DNA of 64,000 bases, taken from assembly GCA_026826555.1 (NCBI GenBank), contig JAKSZT010054215.1, forward strand, positions 27,411,800 to 27,475,799, in the 5' to 3' direction. The notes below the pieces were generated by a model that did not search any database, was not told the DNA's origin, and worked only from the letters and a program-made list of their open reading frames with translations. The translations under genes were made by a program, and so were the position numbers. Origin of the DNA: Tolypeutes matacus. Taxonomy: Eukaryota > Chordata > Mammalia > Cingulata > Chlamyphoridae. Shown in pieces: positions 44,755 through 56,868 of this stretch (positions are counted from its first letter, which is position 1; each line of letters starts with the position of its first letter).

Positions 44755-45998
44755 ACTATCATAAATATCTCCTGTTCTTCTCCTATTCAACCATCCACCC
44801 TCCCCAAACTCCCCGCAAACACTGATCTGTTTACTATTTCTATAGTTTCCCTTTTCCACAATGTCATATAATTGGAATCATGCAGCATATAGTCTTTTCA
44901 GACTGGATTATTTCACTTAGCAATATTCATTTACGATCCATTCATTATAGTATTCCATTTTATTGATGTACCTCAGTCTATCCATTTACCTATTGAAAAA
45001 CATCTTGGTTGCTTCCAGTTTTGGGTGATTAAGAATAAAGTTGCTATAAACATTTGTGAGAAGGGTTTTATGTGGATATAAATTTACAAACCAGTATAGT
45101 AAATACTTAGGAGTGTGATTGCTGGATTGTATGGTAAGACTATGTTTAGCATAGTAAGAAACTGTCAACTTGTCTTCTAAAATAGTTACACCATTTTTCA
45201 TTCCCACCAGCAATGAAGGAGAGTCCCTATTGCTCTGTATCCTTGCAAGAAATTGGGCTGTTTTTTGTTTTTGTTTTGTTTTTTATTTTTTTGGTCTGTA
45301 GCCATTTTAATAGATGTATAGTGGTATCTTGTTGTTTTATTTTCTATTTCCTTAATGACAAAGGATGCTTAGGATTTTTTTCACATGCTGATTTACCTTC
45401 TGTATATCTTGTTTGGTGAGGTGTCTGTTCAGATCTTTTGCCCATTTTTAAATTGCGCTATTTATTTCAATTGTGTTGCTGTTGAAGAATTTTTGAAGTT
45501 CTTTATATATTTTGGATACAAGTCCTTTATCAGATTTGTGATTTGCAAATATTTTTCTCTGAGTCTTTGGCTTGTCTTTTCATTCTCTTAATGTGTTTAT
45601 TTCAGAACAAAAACTTTTAATGAGATCCAACTTATCAATTTTTTTTTTCATGGATCATGCTTTTGGTGTTTATCTAAAACCTCATCATGAGGCTCAAGGT
45701 CATGTAGATTTTCTTCTAGAAGTTTGTTTTGCTATTTACATTTAGGTCGATGATCCATTTTGTGTTGATTTTTGTGTAAGGTGTAAGGTCTGCATCTAGT
45801 TTTGTGATTTGCATATGGATATTATCTGTCTAGCACCATTTGTTGAAAAGACACTTTTTGCTCCATTGAATTGTCTTAGCACATATGTCAAAAATCAATT
45901 GACTATATATGTGTGGGTGTATTTCTGGTCTCTGTTTCATTGATGTATATGTACACTTTTTCACCAATAACACACTGTCTTGATTACTATAGTTTTAT
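44755..45998 (-). mobile_element. old L1 (L1M), antisense: 3' part and ORF2 C-terminal region
   Basis: Reversed L1 order: 'ccgcaaacactgatctgttt', 'gtcatataattggaatcatg', 'tcatttacgatccattcatt', 'gagtgtgattgctggattgt', 'ttcccaccagcaatgaagga', 'ggtgaggtgtctgttcagat', 'cttttgcccatttttaaatt'. Interrupted at 45998 by the L1 tail that follows and resumed at 46307. Frames within it are reversed-strand artefacts. Confidence 0.85.
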
Positions 45999-46113
45999 TT
46001 TATTATTATTTTTTTTATTATGGGTAAAAATCAAAATTCTCACAATACATACAAACATTTGCAAAATGATATATAAATATATATTCATATATGTGTAATT
46101 GCTTACAAAAATG

Positions 46114-46152
<39 letters not shown>

Positions 46153-46298
46153 TTTTAAGAGGTGCTTAGATTACCCAAAATATTACACAGAACCCACTGG
46201 GATTCCCATGTTGCCCACCTCCCACACCTCCCACCACATCCCACACAAACATCTCCCACAGTGTGGCCCACCACCCTCAATGAACTTACACATCCTGG
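45999..46298 (-). mobile_element. 5'-truncated young L1 tail, antisense, inside the old L1
   Basis: Reverse complement of the tail seen at 3494-3780 and 51270-51592: A-rich end with reversed AATAAA near 46012-46018, the 100-bp extension, (TA)n at about 46116-46150, then the C-rich part. An 8-bp TSD, AGTTTTAT, is at 45991-45998 and 46299-46306, and the host L1 reads on across it. Confidence 0.85.
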
Positions 46299-46306
46299 AG
46301 TTTTAT

Positions 46307-47530
46307 AGTAAATTTTGAAATTGGGTAGTGATGGTCCTTCAAATCGGTTCTTCTACATCAGTATTGTGTTGGTCTTTTGCCTTTTTATATAAACTTTACA
46401 GTTTATTGATACCTACAAAATAGTTTATTGGGATATTATTGGGATTGCCTGGAATCTAAAGGTCATGTTGGAAGAACTGACATCTTAACAATACTGAATC
46501 TTCCAAACCTTGAATAGAGACGTCTCTCCATTTATTTAGATCTTTGATATCAGTGGTTTAAAATCTTTGGCTTACAGATCCTGTGTATAATTTGTTAAAC
46601 TTATATCTAAATATTTTATTTTTGGTGATATTGTAAATGGATTTGTTTTGTATGTTTTTTTATTTCAAATTTCAAATGACCTATTTTAAGCTCACTCATT
46701 CTTTCCTCAGCTATGTCCAGCCTACTTATGAGCCCATCAAAGGAAGTCTTCATTTCTGTTATAGTGTTTTAGATTTATAGCATTTCCTTTTGATTCTTTC
46801 TTAGAGTTTCCTTCTCTCTGTCAATATTACCCATCTGTTCTTGCATGTTTTCTACTCTTTCCATTAGAATCCTTAACATAATCATATTTATTTAAAATTC
46901 CTAAATGAAAATTCCAACATCTGTGTCATATCTGTCTGGTTCTGATGCTTTTCTTGTCAGACTGTTTTTTCTTGTCTTTTAGCATGACATGTAACTTTTT
47001 GTTTAAAGCTGGACATGTTTCAGAATAACAAGGACTTAGGTAAATAGGCCTTTAGTGTAAGATTTTGTTAATCCATGGTAGTACTTGGCCTATGTTGATT
47101 ATTTCAAATTCTTCTAGTGTACTTATTTATGTCTTCCCACTTGACTTTGGGGCCTTCCTATGTACTCCTCTTCAGAAATCTATGTCATGCAGCTACCCCA
47201 GTGTCGTCCATTTTAATTGTACTGGAGCCCTGTTGGTGTGTGGTAAGATGCAGGGACAGGGAAGACTTCTACAGTCTACTGATTAAGCCTTGATCTTTTA
47301 GTGGGCCTGTGTCTTGGGGCTGTGGCCTTCCTTCACAAGTGTCTCTGTCCCTCCTCTAGTGGTACAGGGTTTTCCCCTTTGCCTGCTACTACCTTCCCTA
47401 GCTTTCCTGTTCCCAATCTATTTCCTTGACGCCTTGTTCCCCTTAAGTAAGAAAGAAAGTTTTGCGGGGGCTGGAATGGGGAGTGATTTAGGATTGTCCT
47501 GTGACAGTACACTAGATTTCCATTTTCAAA
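46307..47530 (-). mobile_element. old L1 (L1M), antisense: ORF2 piece, ORF1 and 5' part
   Basis: Continues the host L1 ('attttgaaattgggtagtga', 'gatattattgggattgcctg', 'ttcctaaatgaaaattcca') to about 46620. Then comes reversed ORF1/HAL1-like sequence ('tttgattctttcttagagtt', 'tctgcatgttttctac'-like, 'aaagctggacatgtttcaga') to about 47060, then what is probably the L1M 5' UTR. Most of ORF2 is missing between the blocks. Confidence 0.6.
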
Positions 47531-47559
47531 ATGTTAATAATCATCCACCAAAATAACTT

Positions 47560-48180
47560 AACAATACAAAAACACCAAGAGTTTTGTGAGTATTTGGTGG
47601 AAACAAAAGTTTCATATATTACTGTGGGGCATTTAAATCGGATCAGCCCCTTCTGATAATTGTTTAAAGCTGAACATGACCCTACCATGACCCAGCAGTT
47701 TTGCTCCTTGGTACATACCCAGCAAAAGACATGTACAAAAATACTCCTGGAAAAGTTATTTATAATATGCAATAATGGGAAACAACCCAAATGTCACTAG
47801 AATCAGCAAATAAATTATAGTATATTCATACAATGGAACACTATACAGCAATGAGAATTAAGGATAAATCTCACAAAATATAATGTTGGGTGAAAGAAGC
47901 CAAACACAGAAGAGTACATACCATATGATGTCATTTATGTGGAGTTTAAGCAAAGGCAAAACCAACCTATAATATTAGAAGTTGAGAAAGCAATTGCTTG
48001 TTATGTTGAAGTTATTAATGACTAAAAGGGCATAAAGAGGAGCTCATATAATGCTAGTAATAATCTGCTCCTTGAGTTATTTACATGGGGGTGTTTGGTA
48101 TGTGAAAACCCATCAAGCTACATACTAATGATTTGTGCATTTCCTGTATGTATGTTATATTCAATAAAACATTTAAAGAA
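47560..48180 (+). mobile_element. old L1 3' end (L1M)
   Basis: 'ccatgacccagcagttttgc', 'caataatgggaaacaaccca', 'cagcaatgagaattaaggat', 'aaagaagccaaacacagaag' and 'tatgttatattcaataaaac' follow the last part of ORF2 and the 3' end of an old L1. Confidence 0.8.
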
Positions 48181-48274
48181 ATGTGGATAATGAAGCCTTC
48201 CTTAGCAATTTTGACTCTTTTCAAGTTCAGGTGGTAAAGTGTGAGAAAATTCTTTGTAAAATTCAAACACTGTA

Positions 48275-48826
48275 TGTGGTAGTTTGAGACTGTATTTACC
48301 CCAAAAAGGATCATGTCCTTAAAGCTAATCCATTTCTGTGGGTGTGAATCTATTGTAGGTGAGATCTTTTGATTAAATTATTCCAGATAAGGGCCTTTGG
48401 GAGATTAAGGCATGACCCAGGGTGGGTCTTAATCCTTTCACTGGAGTCCTTTATAAATGGGAGAAACATGCAGAGACACAGAGAGAACAACCCCCCCACC
48501 CCACCCCAGAAGCTGAGAAAGAAAGTCCAGAAGCTGAAATCATTAGAAAACAGGAAAGAGAAATCCACAGGACCAAGCTGGAGGAAGCCAGAAGCTGAAA
48601 GCAACAAGACCCAGAGGAGAAGAGAGAGACAGCAGATGCCACCATGTGACAGGGAAATCCAGGATCACTGGCAGCCATGTCTTCTGGGAAAGAGCTTCAC
48701 CTGATGCCTTGATGTGGACATTTTTCTCAGCCTTGGAACTCTAAGCTTGTAAGCTAATAAATCCCCATTGTAAAAGCCAACCCATTTCTGGTATATTACC
48801 TCGGAAGCTATTAGCAAACTAAAACA
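48275..48826 (+). mobile_element. complete solo MaLR-type LTR
   Basis: 552 bases from TGTGGTAGTTTGAGACTG to AGCAAACTAAAACA. Inside are 'gggcctttgggagattaagg', 'ctggagtcctttataaatgg', 'gatgccaccatgtgacaggg', 'ccttgatgtggaca' and an AATAAA at about 48757-48762, in the order of MLT1-type MaLR LTRs. The flanks CTGTA (48270-48274) and CTGTG (48827-48831) are a 4-of-5 TSD. A C-rich stretch (about 48489-48507) sits where two other copies have GA tracts. The 111-codon frame inside is not a gene. Confidence 0.85.
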
Positions 48827-48858
48827 CTGTGGCAATGCAATGAACTATCCTTCCCATT

Positions 48859-48894
48859 ATCCCCACCACCACCCCCACCACCATCATCATCATC
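48859..48894 (+). repeat. (CCA/CAT)n-like simple repeat
   Basis: Short run of CCACC and CATCAT units directly 3' of the LTR. Confidence 0.7.
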
Positions 48895-49589
48895 TACTTT
48901 ATATACAATTTATAAGCAGTATTACCCCAGGTAGGTGCCACATTTCCAAATCAGAGGAAATTCTAGCTTACTTGAGTTTATCTCCCAAGAAACATGAATT
49001 CTTGTCTAAATTGAACTTTCTCAATACTCAGACTCCTGAATTTTCCCTTTCTACCCTAACATTTTATAGAACCAAAGGGCAACCTAAGGCCTAAGTAAAA
49101 CATGACTATCAGAATTCCTAAGTACCTGTTTCCCCATTGGGTAATAAATATAAACTTTCACTGCTTTGCAGATGGAATCCTGTTCATGTGACCCATCATC
49201 ATTGTCACTTATGTTTCAGAGTATGTTTCTCCATATTTTCTAAAATCTCTGCTTCAATTTACAATGGAGAAGCTTTTGAGGAGTTGCTGGTTTTTGCACC
49301 AAACTTGACAGTACTTCTTGTCTGTTGTGCAGATTTAACCCTACACATCTACTTTTAAATGTTCTTTAATTTATGTAAATGTGCTTAAAATGGTTAATTC
49401 TATGGTTAATTCCATGAACAAAAACATGTCTCCATTTAATGAAGAGAGAATGTGTTAGATCAAGCCTATAAACAGAAAGAGGCACTTTTACTAGGTTGGG
49501 AAACAAACTGAATGCAAAATTAAATGATCTAATTTTTAATTTTCAGCAGTAGGATAGTAATTGCTTAATGTTTGATTAAGTTCTTTCTC
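48895..49589. other. no recognised feature
   Basis: Unique DNA; two frames of 73 and 84 codons have no recognised family. Confidence 0.5.
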
Positions 49590-49690
49590 CCACCATAGAC
49601 TTTAAGTACCACAAAGGCAGGACTGAGTCTGTTTACTCAACATTGCATCCCTGATTATCAATACTGGTCCCTAGTAGGTGCTCAGATTAG
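49590..49690 (+). repeat. L2 3' end fragment
   Basis: 'ccacaaaggcaggactgagt', 'caacattgcatccctgatta' and 'gtccctagtaggtgctcaga' match the L2 3' end. Confidence 0.65.
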
Positions 49691-49904
49691 GGAATGTGAT
49701 AGTTTTTGGGAAGAATGACATTTATTATGGTTCCAGGTATCATGTGCAAATGTTAGTCAGCAGAGAGAAAAATATCATGATAAAATGTGGTGATTTAAGA
49801 CAACCCACAGAAAGTGAGATATTATTTGGCAAATCATATATATTTTACACAGGCTAGGGCCCTGTATCTAGAGTATATAAAGAACTATTAAAACTCAATA
49901 ATGA

Positions 49905-50274
49905 TATTGCATATATAAGACCATATTTACAAAATATAAATACAAATAAACTAGAGAGACAGAAACAGAATAGCAACTATGCATGGCAGGGGAAGCATAG
50001 AGAGATCAAGAGGTGATGAGGGTTTTGTTTGGTTGGGGTTTTATTTTTGTTTATAACTATTATTATTGGAATAATGAAAATGCTCTAAAAATGACTGAAG
50101 TGATGAATATACAACTATGTGATTATATAAAATACCATTGATTTTACATGTTGGATGGATTTATGCTTTATTAATATGTATCAATAAAATTGATTTGTTA
50201 AAAAATAAAAAAATAATAAATAATTAAAGAAAAAAATTAACCCTCCCCCCAAAATAAAATAAAATGGAAAAAAA
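49905..50274 (+). mobile_element. first nested insertion: 5'-truncated L1 3' UTR
   Basis: Homologous to the end of the L1 at 58640-58948 ('attgcatatataaga', 'aggggaagcatagag', 'ataatgaaaatgctct', 'aataaaattgatttgttaaa'), followed by an A-rich tail to 50274. Host sequence TCAATAATGA (49895-49904) recurs as TCGATAATGA (50275-50284), a 9-of-10 TSD. Confidence 0.8.
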
Positions 50275-50327
50275 TCGATAATGAAAAGACAAGCAACTCA
50301 ATTTAAAATGGCCTATATAGATTAATA

Positions 50328-51412
50328 CCAAGTGCCAACTGGCAACACAACTGGAAAAAGACCTTGAATAAAAGGGGGAAAAGGTAAAGACAAATGAGTT
50401 CAAGTGGCTAAGAGACTTCAAAGAGAGTCGGGAGGTCATCCCAGAGGTAACGCTTACGCACACCTCAGTAGGAGCTCATAGAACATCAAAGTGCCTATCA
50501 CCCCACACAGAGGGGCTCCTGAGAGCTCTGGAGACACCCAGGTCCTATATAAGGGGGGATAGCCCCAGAGACTGATGCCTTATCAGTGGGCTCTATTTTG
50601 GAATCTGTGCTCCTGAGAGTGACAGAATTGGACTCAAATAAGTCCTCCCTGCACATGGTTGATCAGTCCCTTCTATTCAAACCTATATGTGATGCTGGAG
50701 TTTTTAGGTATACTTCCAGAGACTGGAACCTCTGGCCTACCTATATGCCAGGTGTGCGTGGAATCTCGTGGGAGCTGCAACTCCTACCCTACAGCTCAAT
50801 GGACTCACCCAAGTCACCTGGCGAGGAGACAACGATGGGCAGCGGCCATCCCAGGGAATGGAGAGGGCCTGCATCTGCAGGCAGGATCATCCCACCCACC
50901 ATATCCATGGGATATAAGCCCTCTCCCACTTGGAGGTGGAGTGGACATCACCATCCCAGTCCCCTCAAGACTGGGGGAAGAACTATGGACTAGAATGGAC
51001 TTGATGGTATTCTGTTGTACACATATGGTGATTCTAGCAATGGAAGAAATTATAACTGTGAGGTGGAGCCAGTGGCCACTGGTCACTTTCGGGGCAGGGA
51101 GGGGATGTGCAGTTGAAATACAGGGGATTTTTCAGGATTTGGAGGTTGTCCTGAGTGCCGTTGTGGCAACGGATGTAGGCCATTTTAAACCAGCACACAC
51201 CATTCAGAACTGTGTGGGAGAGAGTGTGGTCTATGATGTGAACTGGGTCTATGGTTGATGGCAAGGCCCCAGGATGTATAAGTCCATTGAGGGTGATGGG
51301 CCACACTTGTGGGAGATGTTTGTGTGGGATGTGGTGGGAGGTGTGGGAGGTGAGGAACATGGGAATCCCGGTAAGTTCCATGTAATATTTTAGGTAATCT
51401 AAGCACCTCTTT

Positions 51413-51457
<45 letters not shown>

Positions 51458-51592
51458 CATTTTTGTAAGCAAATGCACATATATGCATATATATTTATAT
51501 ATCATTTTACAAATATTGGTATGTATTGTGAAAATTTTGATTTTTACCCACAATAAAAAAATAAATTAATTAAAAAAATAAAATAAAATAAT
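50328..51592 (+). mobile_element. second nested insertion: 5'-truncated xenarthran-type L1 3' UTR with complete tail
   Basis: Homologous to 23370-24474 in its first part and to 3494-3780 and 45999-46298 at its end. It contains A(17) at about 51412-51428, (TA)n to 51456, a 100-bp extension, AATAAA at 51552-51557 and an A-rich tail. Host sequence at 50305-50327 recurs at 51593-51615 with 20 of 23 matches, the TSD. The 199-codon frame at 50659-51258 lies wholly inside this 3' UTR. Confidence 0.85.
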
Positions 51593-52529
51593 AAAATGGC
51601 CCATATATTTTAATAGACTATTCTCCAGAGAATATATACAAATAGCCAATAAGCACATGCAAAGATGTTTAACATCATTAGCCATCAGTTAAATACAAAT
51701 CAAAACCACAATGAGGCATCACTTCACACACACTAGGATGGCTAGAATTCAAAAGACAGATAATAAGTATTGGCCAGAATATTGAAAATTGGAACCCTCA
51801 TATATTGCTAGTGGGAATGTTAAAAGATAGAGCAGCTTTGGCAAACATTCTGCAAGTTCCCCAAATTATAAGTCTATAAGCAAAGACTTACCATATAATC
51901 CAGCAATTCCATTCTTGGATATATACCCAAGAGAAATGAAAACATATGTGCACACAAAAACATGAACACAGATGTTCATAGCAGCATTATTTATAGTAGC
52001 CAAGAAGTGGAAACAACCCAAATGTTCATCAACTGATGGATGGATCAATAAAATGTAGTATATTCATATGACAGAATATTACTTGGCAATAAAAAGGAAT
52101 GATGTACTGATAGATTCTATAACCTGGATGAACCTTGAAAACGTTACTCTAAGTTAAAGTCAATCACAAAGTGCCATGTACTTTATGATTCCATTTATAT
52201 AAATGTCCAAAATAGGAAAATCTATAGAGATAGAAAATAGATTAGTGGTTGCCTAGGGCTAGAAGTTGGGGGATTGGGGTTAATGGCTAAGGAGTACAGG
52301 GTTTCTTTCTGGAGTAATGAAAATGTTTTAAAATTGATTGTGATGATGGATATACAACTCTGCGAATATACTAAAAGCCATTGAATGGTGCACTTTAGAT
52401 GGGTGAATTGTATGGCACGTGAATGATACCTCAATAGAGCTATTAAAAATAAATTTTAAAATGTGATATCTGAGAAGGGGGAAAAGATGTTTCTGAGAAT
52501 GAAGGAATAGAGGGAAGTAATATCAATGA

Positions 52530-52815
52530 AAAACTTCATGTATGGACAAATGATTTCACTTATATGAAATATCTAGAATAAGCAAATTCAAAGTGACAGA
52601 AAGATTTAATGGTTTCCAGAGGCTACGGAGAAGGGGAATGGGGAGATATTACTTAATGGATACAGAGTTTCTGTTTGGGGTCATGAAAAAGTTTTGTTAA
52701 TGGATGGGCACAGCATTGTAAATGTAATTAATATCACTGAATTGTAGACTTAAAATGATTAAAAACACAAACTTCATGTTATATATATGTTTCCACAATA
52801 AAAACATTTTAAAAC
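52530..52815 (+). mobile_element. old L1 3' end
   Basis: 'gatttcacttatatgaaata', 'gaaagatttaatggtttcca', 'gaggctacggagaaggggaa', 'cagagtttctgtttggggtc', 'taatatcactgaattgtaga' and 'ccacaataaaaacatttta' are a classic old L1 3' UTR. It follows another L1 end directly. Confidence 0.85.
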
Positions 52816-54044
52816 TCCACTTCATGTATGTAATTTAGTTGTTTTGCTAAAGAAGTCCCCAAATTAATCTCTGACTCTAGGAATGAGGTACAGATTCCCC
52901 CTAAAATTTTAAGGCTCATTTTTCCTGCATATATGTAACTGTAAATGGAGAAAGAAAATATGAGTAAACCAGGACAGATAAAAATAAAACATGATAACAA
53001 ATCCCTTCAGTGTAGGCTCCAATTTAATCAACATGAAAAATTGGGAACTCTCTGTCAGAGAAAAACATTAACTTTTCAGGGAAAAAATATCTCCTGGCAG
53101 TCGTAAGGCAATCATAACAACTCTTTTACCATAATGTATTTTCCTTCTCCAGGTAGGTCCTGCAAATAGCCCTCGAGTATTCCATTAAGAGCATTTCCCC
53201 TTATGCATTTCATTGTAGTTCAGTCATTGTTGCTGATACAATCCTGACTGGAGACCTTTTTTTTAAGTCAGACTTCTGTACATTATTAAAGCGTGAGACA
53301 AAGAGCAACACATCCACAAGTCTGACAATTTCCAGTCATTTTTGCAGGCATGTCTGCCATTGTAAGGTTTGCTCCTTTCAAAAATAAAATTTCTACAGAA
53401 TCATGACAAAGCATAATGTTCCCCTTCTCTTAACTTTAAAAATATAAAACTCCCTGGTGTTTATTAGACAACTCCAAAAGTTCATCTGATATTTAGTAAA
53501 ACCTTAAAAACTTTCCTCAATGATCAATGGGGCTTTCCTGGTCTCATAATAAGAACCTCAGAAATGTAGAGACAAATCACCATAAATTTGTTTGACATCT
53601 GGTAGGAGAACCTGATTGTGTCCCTCATGCTCTCAGCCTGCTTTGCTTTTCTGACCAGGCTCCTACACAAATCTTTCCTCATCCCTTTGAAACTTTTCAA
53701 TTTTATGTATATAATTGTGTGAACTCTGCAGGGTAACGAGAATAAAATTAGAAAACAGTTTCATGATGTTATTTACTCATACTGGCCAAATATGAGCTCA
53801 TGGTCAGATAAAAGTCATGTAGTCCAACCACACACTGAAGATGTTTGAATACCTTCCACCAAGCTTATGGTTAAATCCCTCAACCAAAGAGAAGCAGCCA
53901 ACACCTCCATTTCCATATAGCCCCCACTGGTTTAAAGTAGTTTAAATTATTCTAGATCCAGTATCTTAGAATTATATATAAAATCAGCCCAATTATTTTG
54001 TCTGCATTCATGTAGCACATTTTGAAGACAACTACCATGTGCAT
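52816..54044. other. 1.2 kb without a recognised gene or repeat
   Basis: Unique DNA between repeat clusters. No exon or regulatory motif can be supported by eye. Confidence 0.5.
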
Positions 54045-54180
54045 GATAATAGCTGCCATTATTGAGTACCTATTCTGTAACTAGTATATATTATCTTCCT
54101 TAATTCCTAAGTTAGATAATACATCCAATTTAACAAGTGTTAAAACCAAGACTAATACAGCTTAGTTACATTTCCCAAAA
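54045..54180 (-). repeat. MIR SINE fragment, antisense
   Basis: 'gataatagctgccattattg', 'agtacctattctgtaactag', 'ttagataatacatccaattt' and 'aacaagtgttaaaaccaaga' fit antisense MIR. Unique DNA follows to 54684. Confidence 0.6.
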
Positions 54181-54684
54181 CCGTGCTGCTTAAGATTCCA
54201 AAATTCAAAATCTGGGAATTTGTTCTAAATACTATGATTTTCTATTTGGTTTCTAAATTTCTTTTCCTCAGGATAGGCTACCTCCTGGGACATTTCCCTA
54301 TCCCTTTATGTGTTTTACATCTAAGGCTTTTGGAATTCTACTCACCACTCTCCTCTGACTGTTGTGTATCTATTTCTCTCTTATGTGACAATCCAAAGGC
54401 AATGCAGCTGGAGTGGTCTTCCTAAGACAAAATAGAAAAAAAAAATCACTCCTTGCTTTCTATAATTATATCTATGTTACATAAGAATGTACTTGTTTTT
54501 ATTTTTCTCATCTTTTTAAAAACTAGAAATTTTTATGAAATGGTTTCATTTTTCACTTCCCCCAGAGATTTGATTGTTTTGTTCTTTTATCAGTGAAATT
54601 ACAACCTATATTTTGAGTGTTCAAAGTGTCTTTCAATCACTTGCAACATTCACTTTCATTCCTTTGACCTTGGGGCAGATCTTT

Positions 54685-54800
54685 TTCCTTATCTATTTTA
54701 CAGACAAGGAAACCACAGCTGAGAGAATTATCATACAAACACTGAAGAGGTAGAGGTAGGACATGATTCTTTATCTCCTAACTCCTAGTGTTGTACTCAC
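54685..54800 (-). repeat. MIR SINE fragment, antisense
   Basis: 'ttttacagacaaggaaacca', 'cagctgagagaattatcata' and 'ttatctcctaactcctagtg' follow the antisense MIR 5' half. Unique DNA follows to 55246. Confidence 0.65.
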
Positions 54801-55246
54801 CACATAACGCTGCTGATAATAGCTAAGCCAACACTGGAAGCCAAAATTTAGCATCCTGCTCTTTAAAGCCTTGTACAATTTTCATATATTATTGCAAAGC
54901 CACATCTCTCCTAACATGTTTGTGGGTGGTTTTTTTTGTTTTGATTTGTTTTTGTGTGTTTGTTTTAATTCAAGGATGGGTCAGTATTCTTGTCACTGTT
55001 TAACTTCACCTTCTTAGCAAATCATTGAGGTTTGCTTCTCTGTACTTCACAACAAAATGTTTGATAAAGGGCAAAGGATGGCGGTGCAGAATTTAAAGTT
55101 TCAGACTAGGCTGCCTTTTTAAAAAATTCCCTTCTTCATTTTCAAAGTGCTTTTCCATTGACATCTAGTCGCCACTATTTTCATGAGAAGGCTGCTGACA
55201 TTCTTTATATTACTCCTTTGAATATAATCTTTCTTCTTTTGCTACA

Positions 55247-55436
55247 TCAGGGGCTGGCAAAATTTTACTCTAAATGTTTTAGCCTTTTTAGACTCAGAGG
55301 CAAAATAAAGGATATTATACAGTTACTTATGTAACAACCAGTTACAAATGGAAAAACTATCCTTAGGTTATGGGCTATAGGAAAGCACTCTACAGGCCAC
55401 ATCTAGCCCACGGGCTGTAGTTTGCTGGCCCTGTTC
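55247..55436 (+). repeat. hAT-type MITE with inverted ends
   Basis: Left end CAGGGGCTGGCAAAATTTTA and right end 'gtagtttgctggccctg' are imperfect inverted repeats; the interior reads 'aggccacatctagcccacgg'. Same group as 63402-63482. Non-coding. Confidence 0.75.
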
Positions 55437-55449
55437 TAGATGCTTATAA

Positions 55450-56868
55450 GATTTTTCTTCTTAATTTTGGTTTTCAGTAACTAAACTATGATGTCTGAAG
55501 ATGTGTTTTTTTACTTATATTTATTCTTCGTGAGGTTCACTGAACTTCTTGAATCTGAAGTTTGATGTATTAGGTCAATGTTGGAAAATTTTTGCATATT
55601 ATATCTTCAAACATTTTTTTCTGTCCATTCTCTCTCTTTTCTTTCTGGAACTCGAATTTCCCATATATTATATCATTTGAAATTGTCTCACAGATACTGA
55701 ATGCTCTGTTCAGTAATTTCATTCATTTTTTTCCCTTTGTATTTCAGTTTGTTTGCTTTCTAGTGACCTGTCATGTTTATTGATCCTTTCTTCTGAAATG
55801 TTCTGTCAGATGCATTTTTTAGTTCTAGTAATGCCATTTGCTTCTTATATGGTTTCTATTTCTGTACTGAAATTTTTCATTTATTTATACAAGTAGCTCA
55901 CCATTTCCATCAGACACTTTAATATATTTATCACAGTTACTTAAAGCCCTTGACTGCTAATCAGTTTTTTCTGTCGTTCTACTTCTATTGACTATTTTGT
56001 ACTCCAGGTTATGGGTCATATTTTCCTGCCCCTTTGTTTCCTGGTTATTTTTTGTAAGCCAGACATTGGACAGTAGATACTAAAGTAAATAATGTTTACC
56101 ACAGGTAAGGTCACACGCCTTCCTCTCTCAGGCCATCAGAACAGTTTGGCTGAGTCAATTAAATCTGTTAATGAGCTGGGTCTGGGCTTTTCTGCAGCTT
56201 TAGAAAGATTCATTCTACCACTGGCTTCAAATATTTTTATGGTGAGATCAGTACTTTCCCTTAGTAGAGCTTAGGATCTTAACATCACCAAGATTCCATG
56301 AAAATTTTTATGCTTTATAGTTCAGCCATTAGCCTTCTGGACTTCAGGGATCTCTTTCAGCTCTGCAGCTCAGCCAGAACCTTGTAGAAGTCACTGGGGA
56401 GTTTTTACTCTCCAGGGCTCAGGAAATCCCTCCACCCTGTTGCCCCACCCTTACCCTTCAGTGAAGATGCTATGCACAGGGGTTATTTCATTCTTCTTCA
56501 TTAGTCCAACCTTCAGCAGGCTATTTCTGTTCACTTGGTAAGGCTCCATGCAGCATGAAAGGCAGGGTAGAGAGAAAGGATGAGCTCTCCTGACTATTCC
56601 CAGGCTTTGGAGGTGGCACTGTCTTGCAATTATAAAAGTCCTATGAACTTCAAGGTACAATCTTGCTCAGTGCTCCTGCCATGTTTTGGCTGGCTCCTGC
56701 TAATTTGTACTCGGGGAAGGCTCAATATGCTTCGTGGGTGTCCTGTTGCCGGTCAACTTCTCTGCTCCTAGCATTAGGTGTGCTATATCCATGCACTCAA
56801 TGAAGGCACCATGGGAAATATTTGGATGACTGGCCTTCTGTGGGTATTAAAATCTGTAAAAAGTTGGG
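55450..56868 (-). mobile_element. old L1M/HAL1-like, antisense: ORF1 and 5' UTR
   Basis: Reversed ORF1: 'actgaacttcttgaatctga', 'ggtcaatgttggaaaatttt', 'cttcaaacatttttttctgt', 'gtttctatttctgtactgaa', 'aagccagacattggacagta', up to about 56080. Then 0.8 kb of probable L1M 5' UTR. It is interrupted at about 56869 by the sense L1 that follows and resumes at about 58949. Frames across it are not genes. Confidence 0.7.

Larger units (their letters stand above)
49795..52457 (+). mobile_element. old L1 (L1M) host, split into three parts by two younger L1 insertions
   Basis: Host segments are 49795-49904 ('ggcaaatcatatatatttta', 'gtatctagagtatataaaga', 'actattaaaactcaataatg'), 50275-50327 ('gataatgaaaagacaagcaa') and 51593-52457 ('gactattctccagagaatat', 'atcaaaaccacaatgaggca', 'gaacacagatgttcatagca', 'gcattatttatagtagccaa', then a 3' UTR). 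Read through, they follow L1 ORF2 C-terminal sequence to the 3' end without a gap. The two inserts are listed separately. Confidence 0.85.

Noticed and set aside
48369..48704. 111-codon plus-strand frame with a basic, charged product
   Set aside because: It lies wholly inside a MaLR LTR and is overlapped by antisense frames.
50305..51615. Two long direct repeats suggesting a bacterial-type attachment pair or a CRISPR unit
   Set aside because: They are the target-site duplication of an L1 insertion. No regularly spaced repeats typical of CRISPR occur anywhere in the window, as expected for a mammal.
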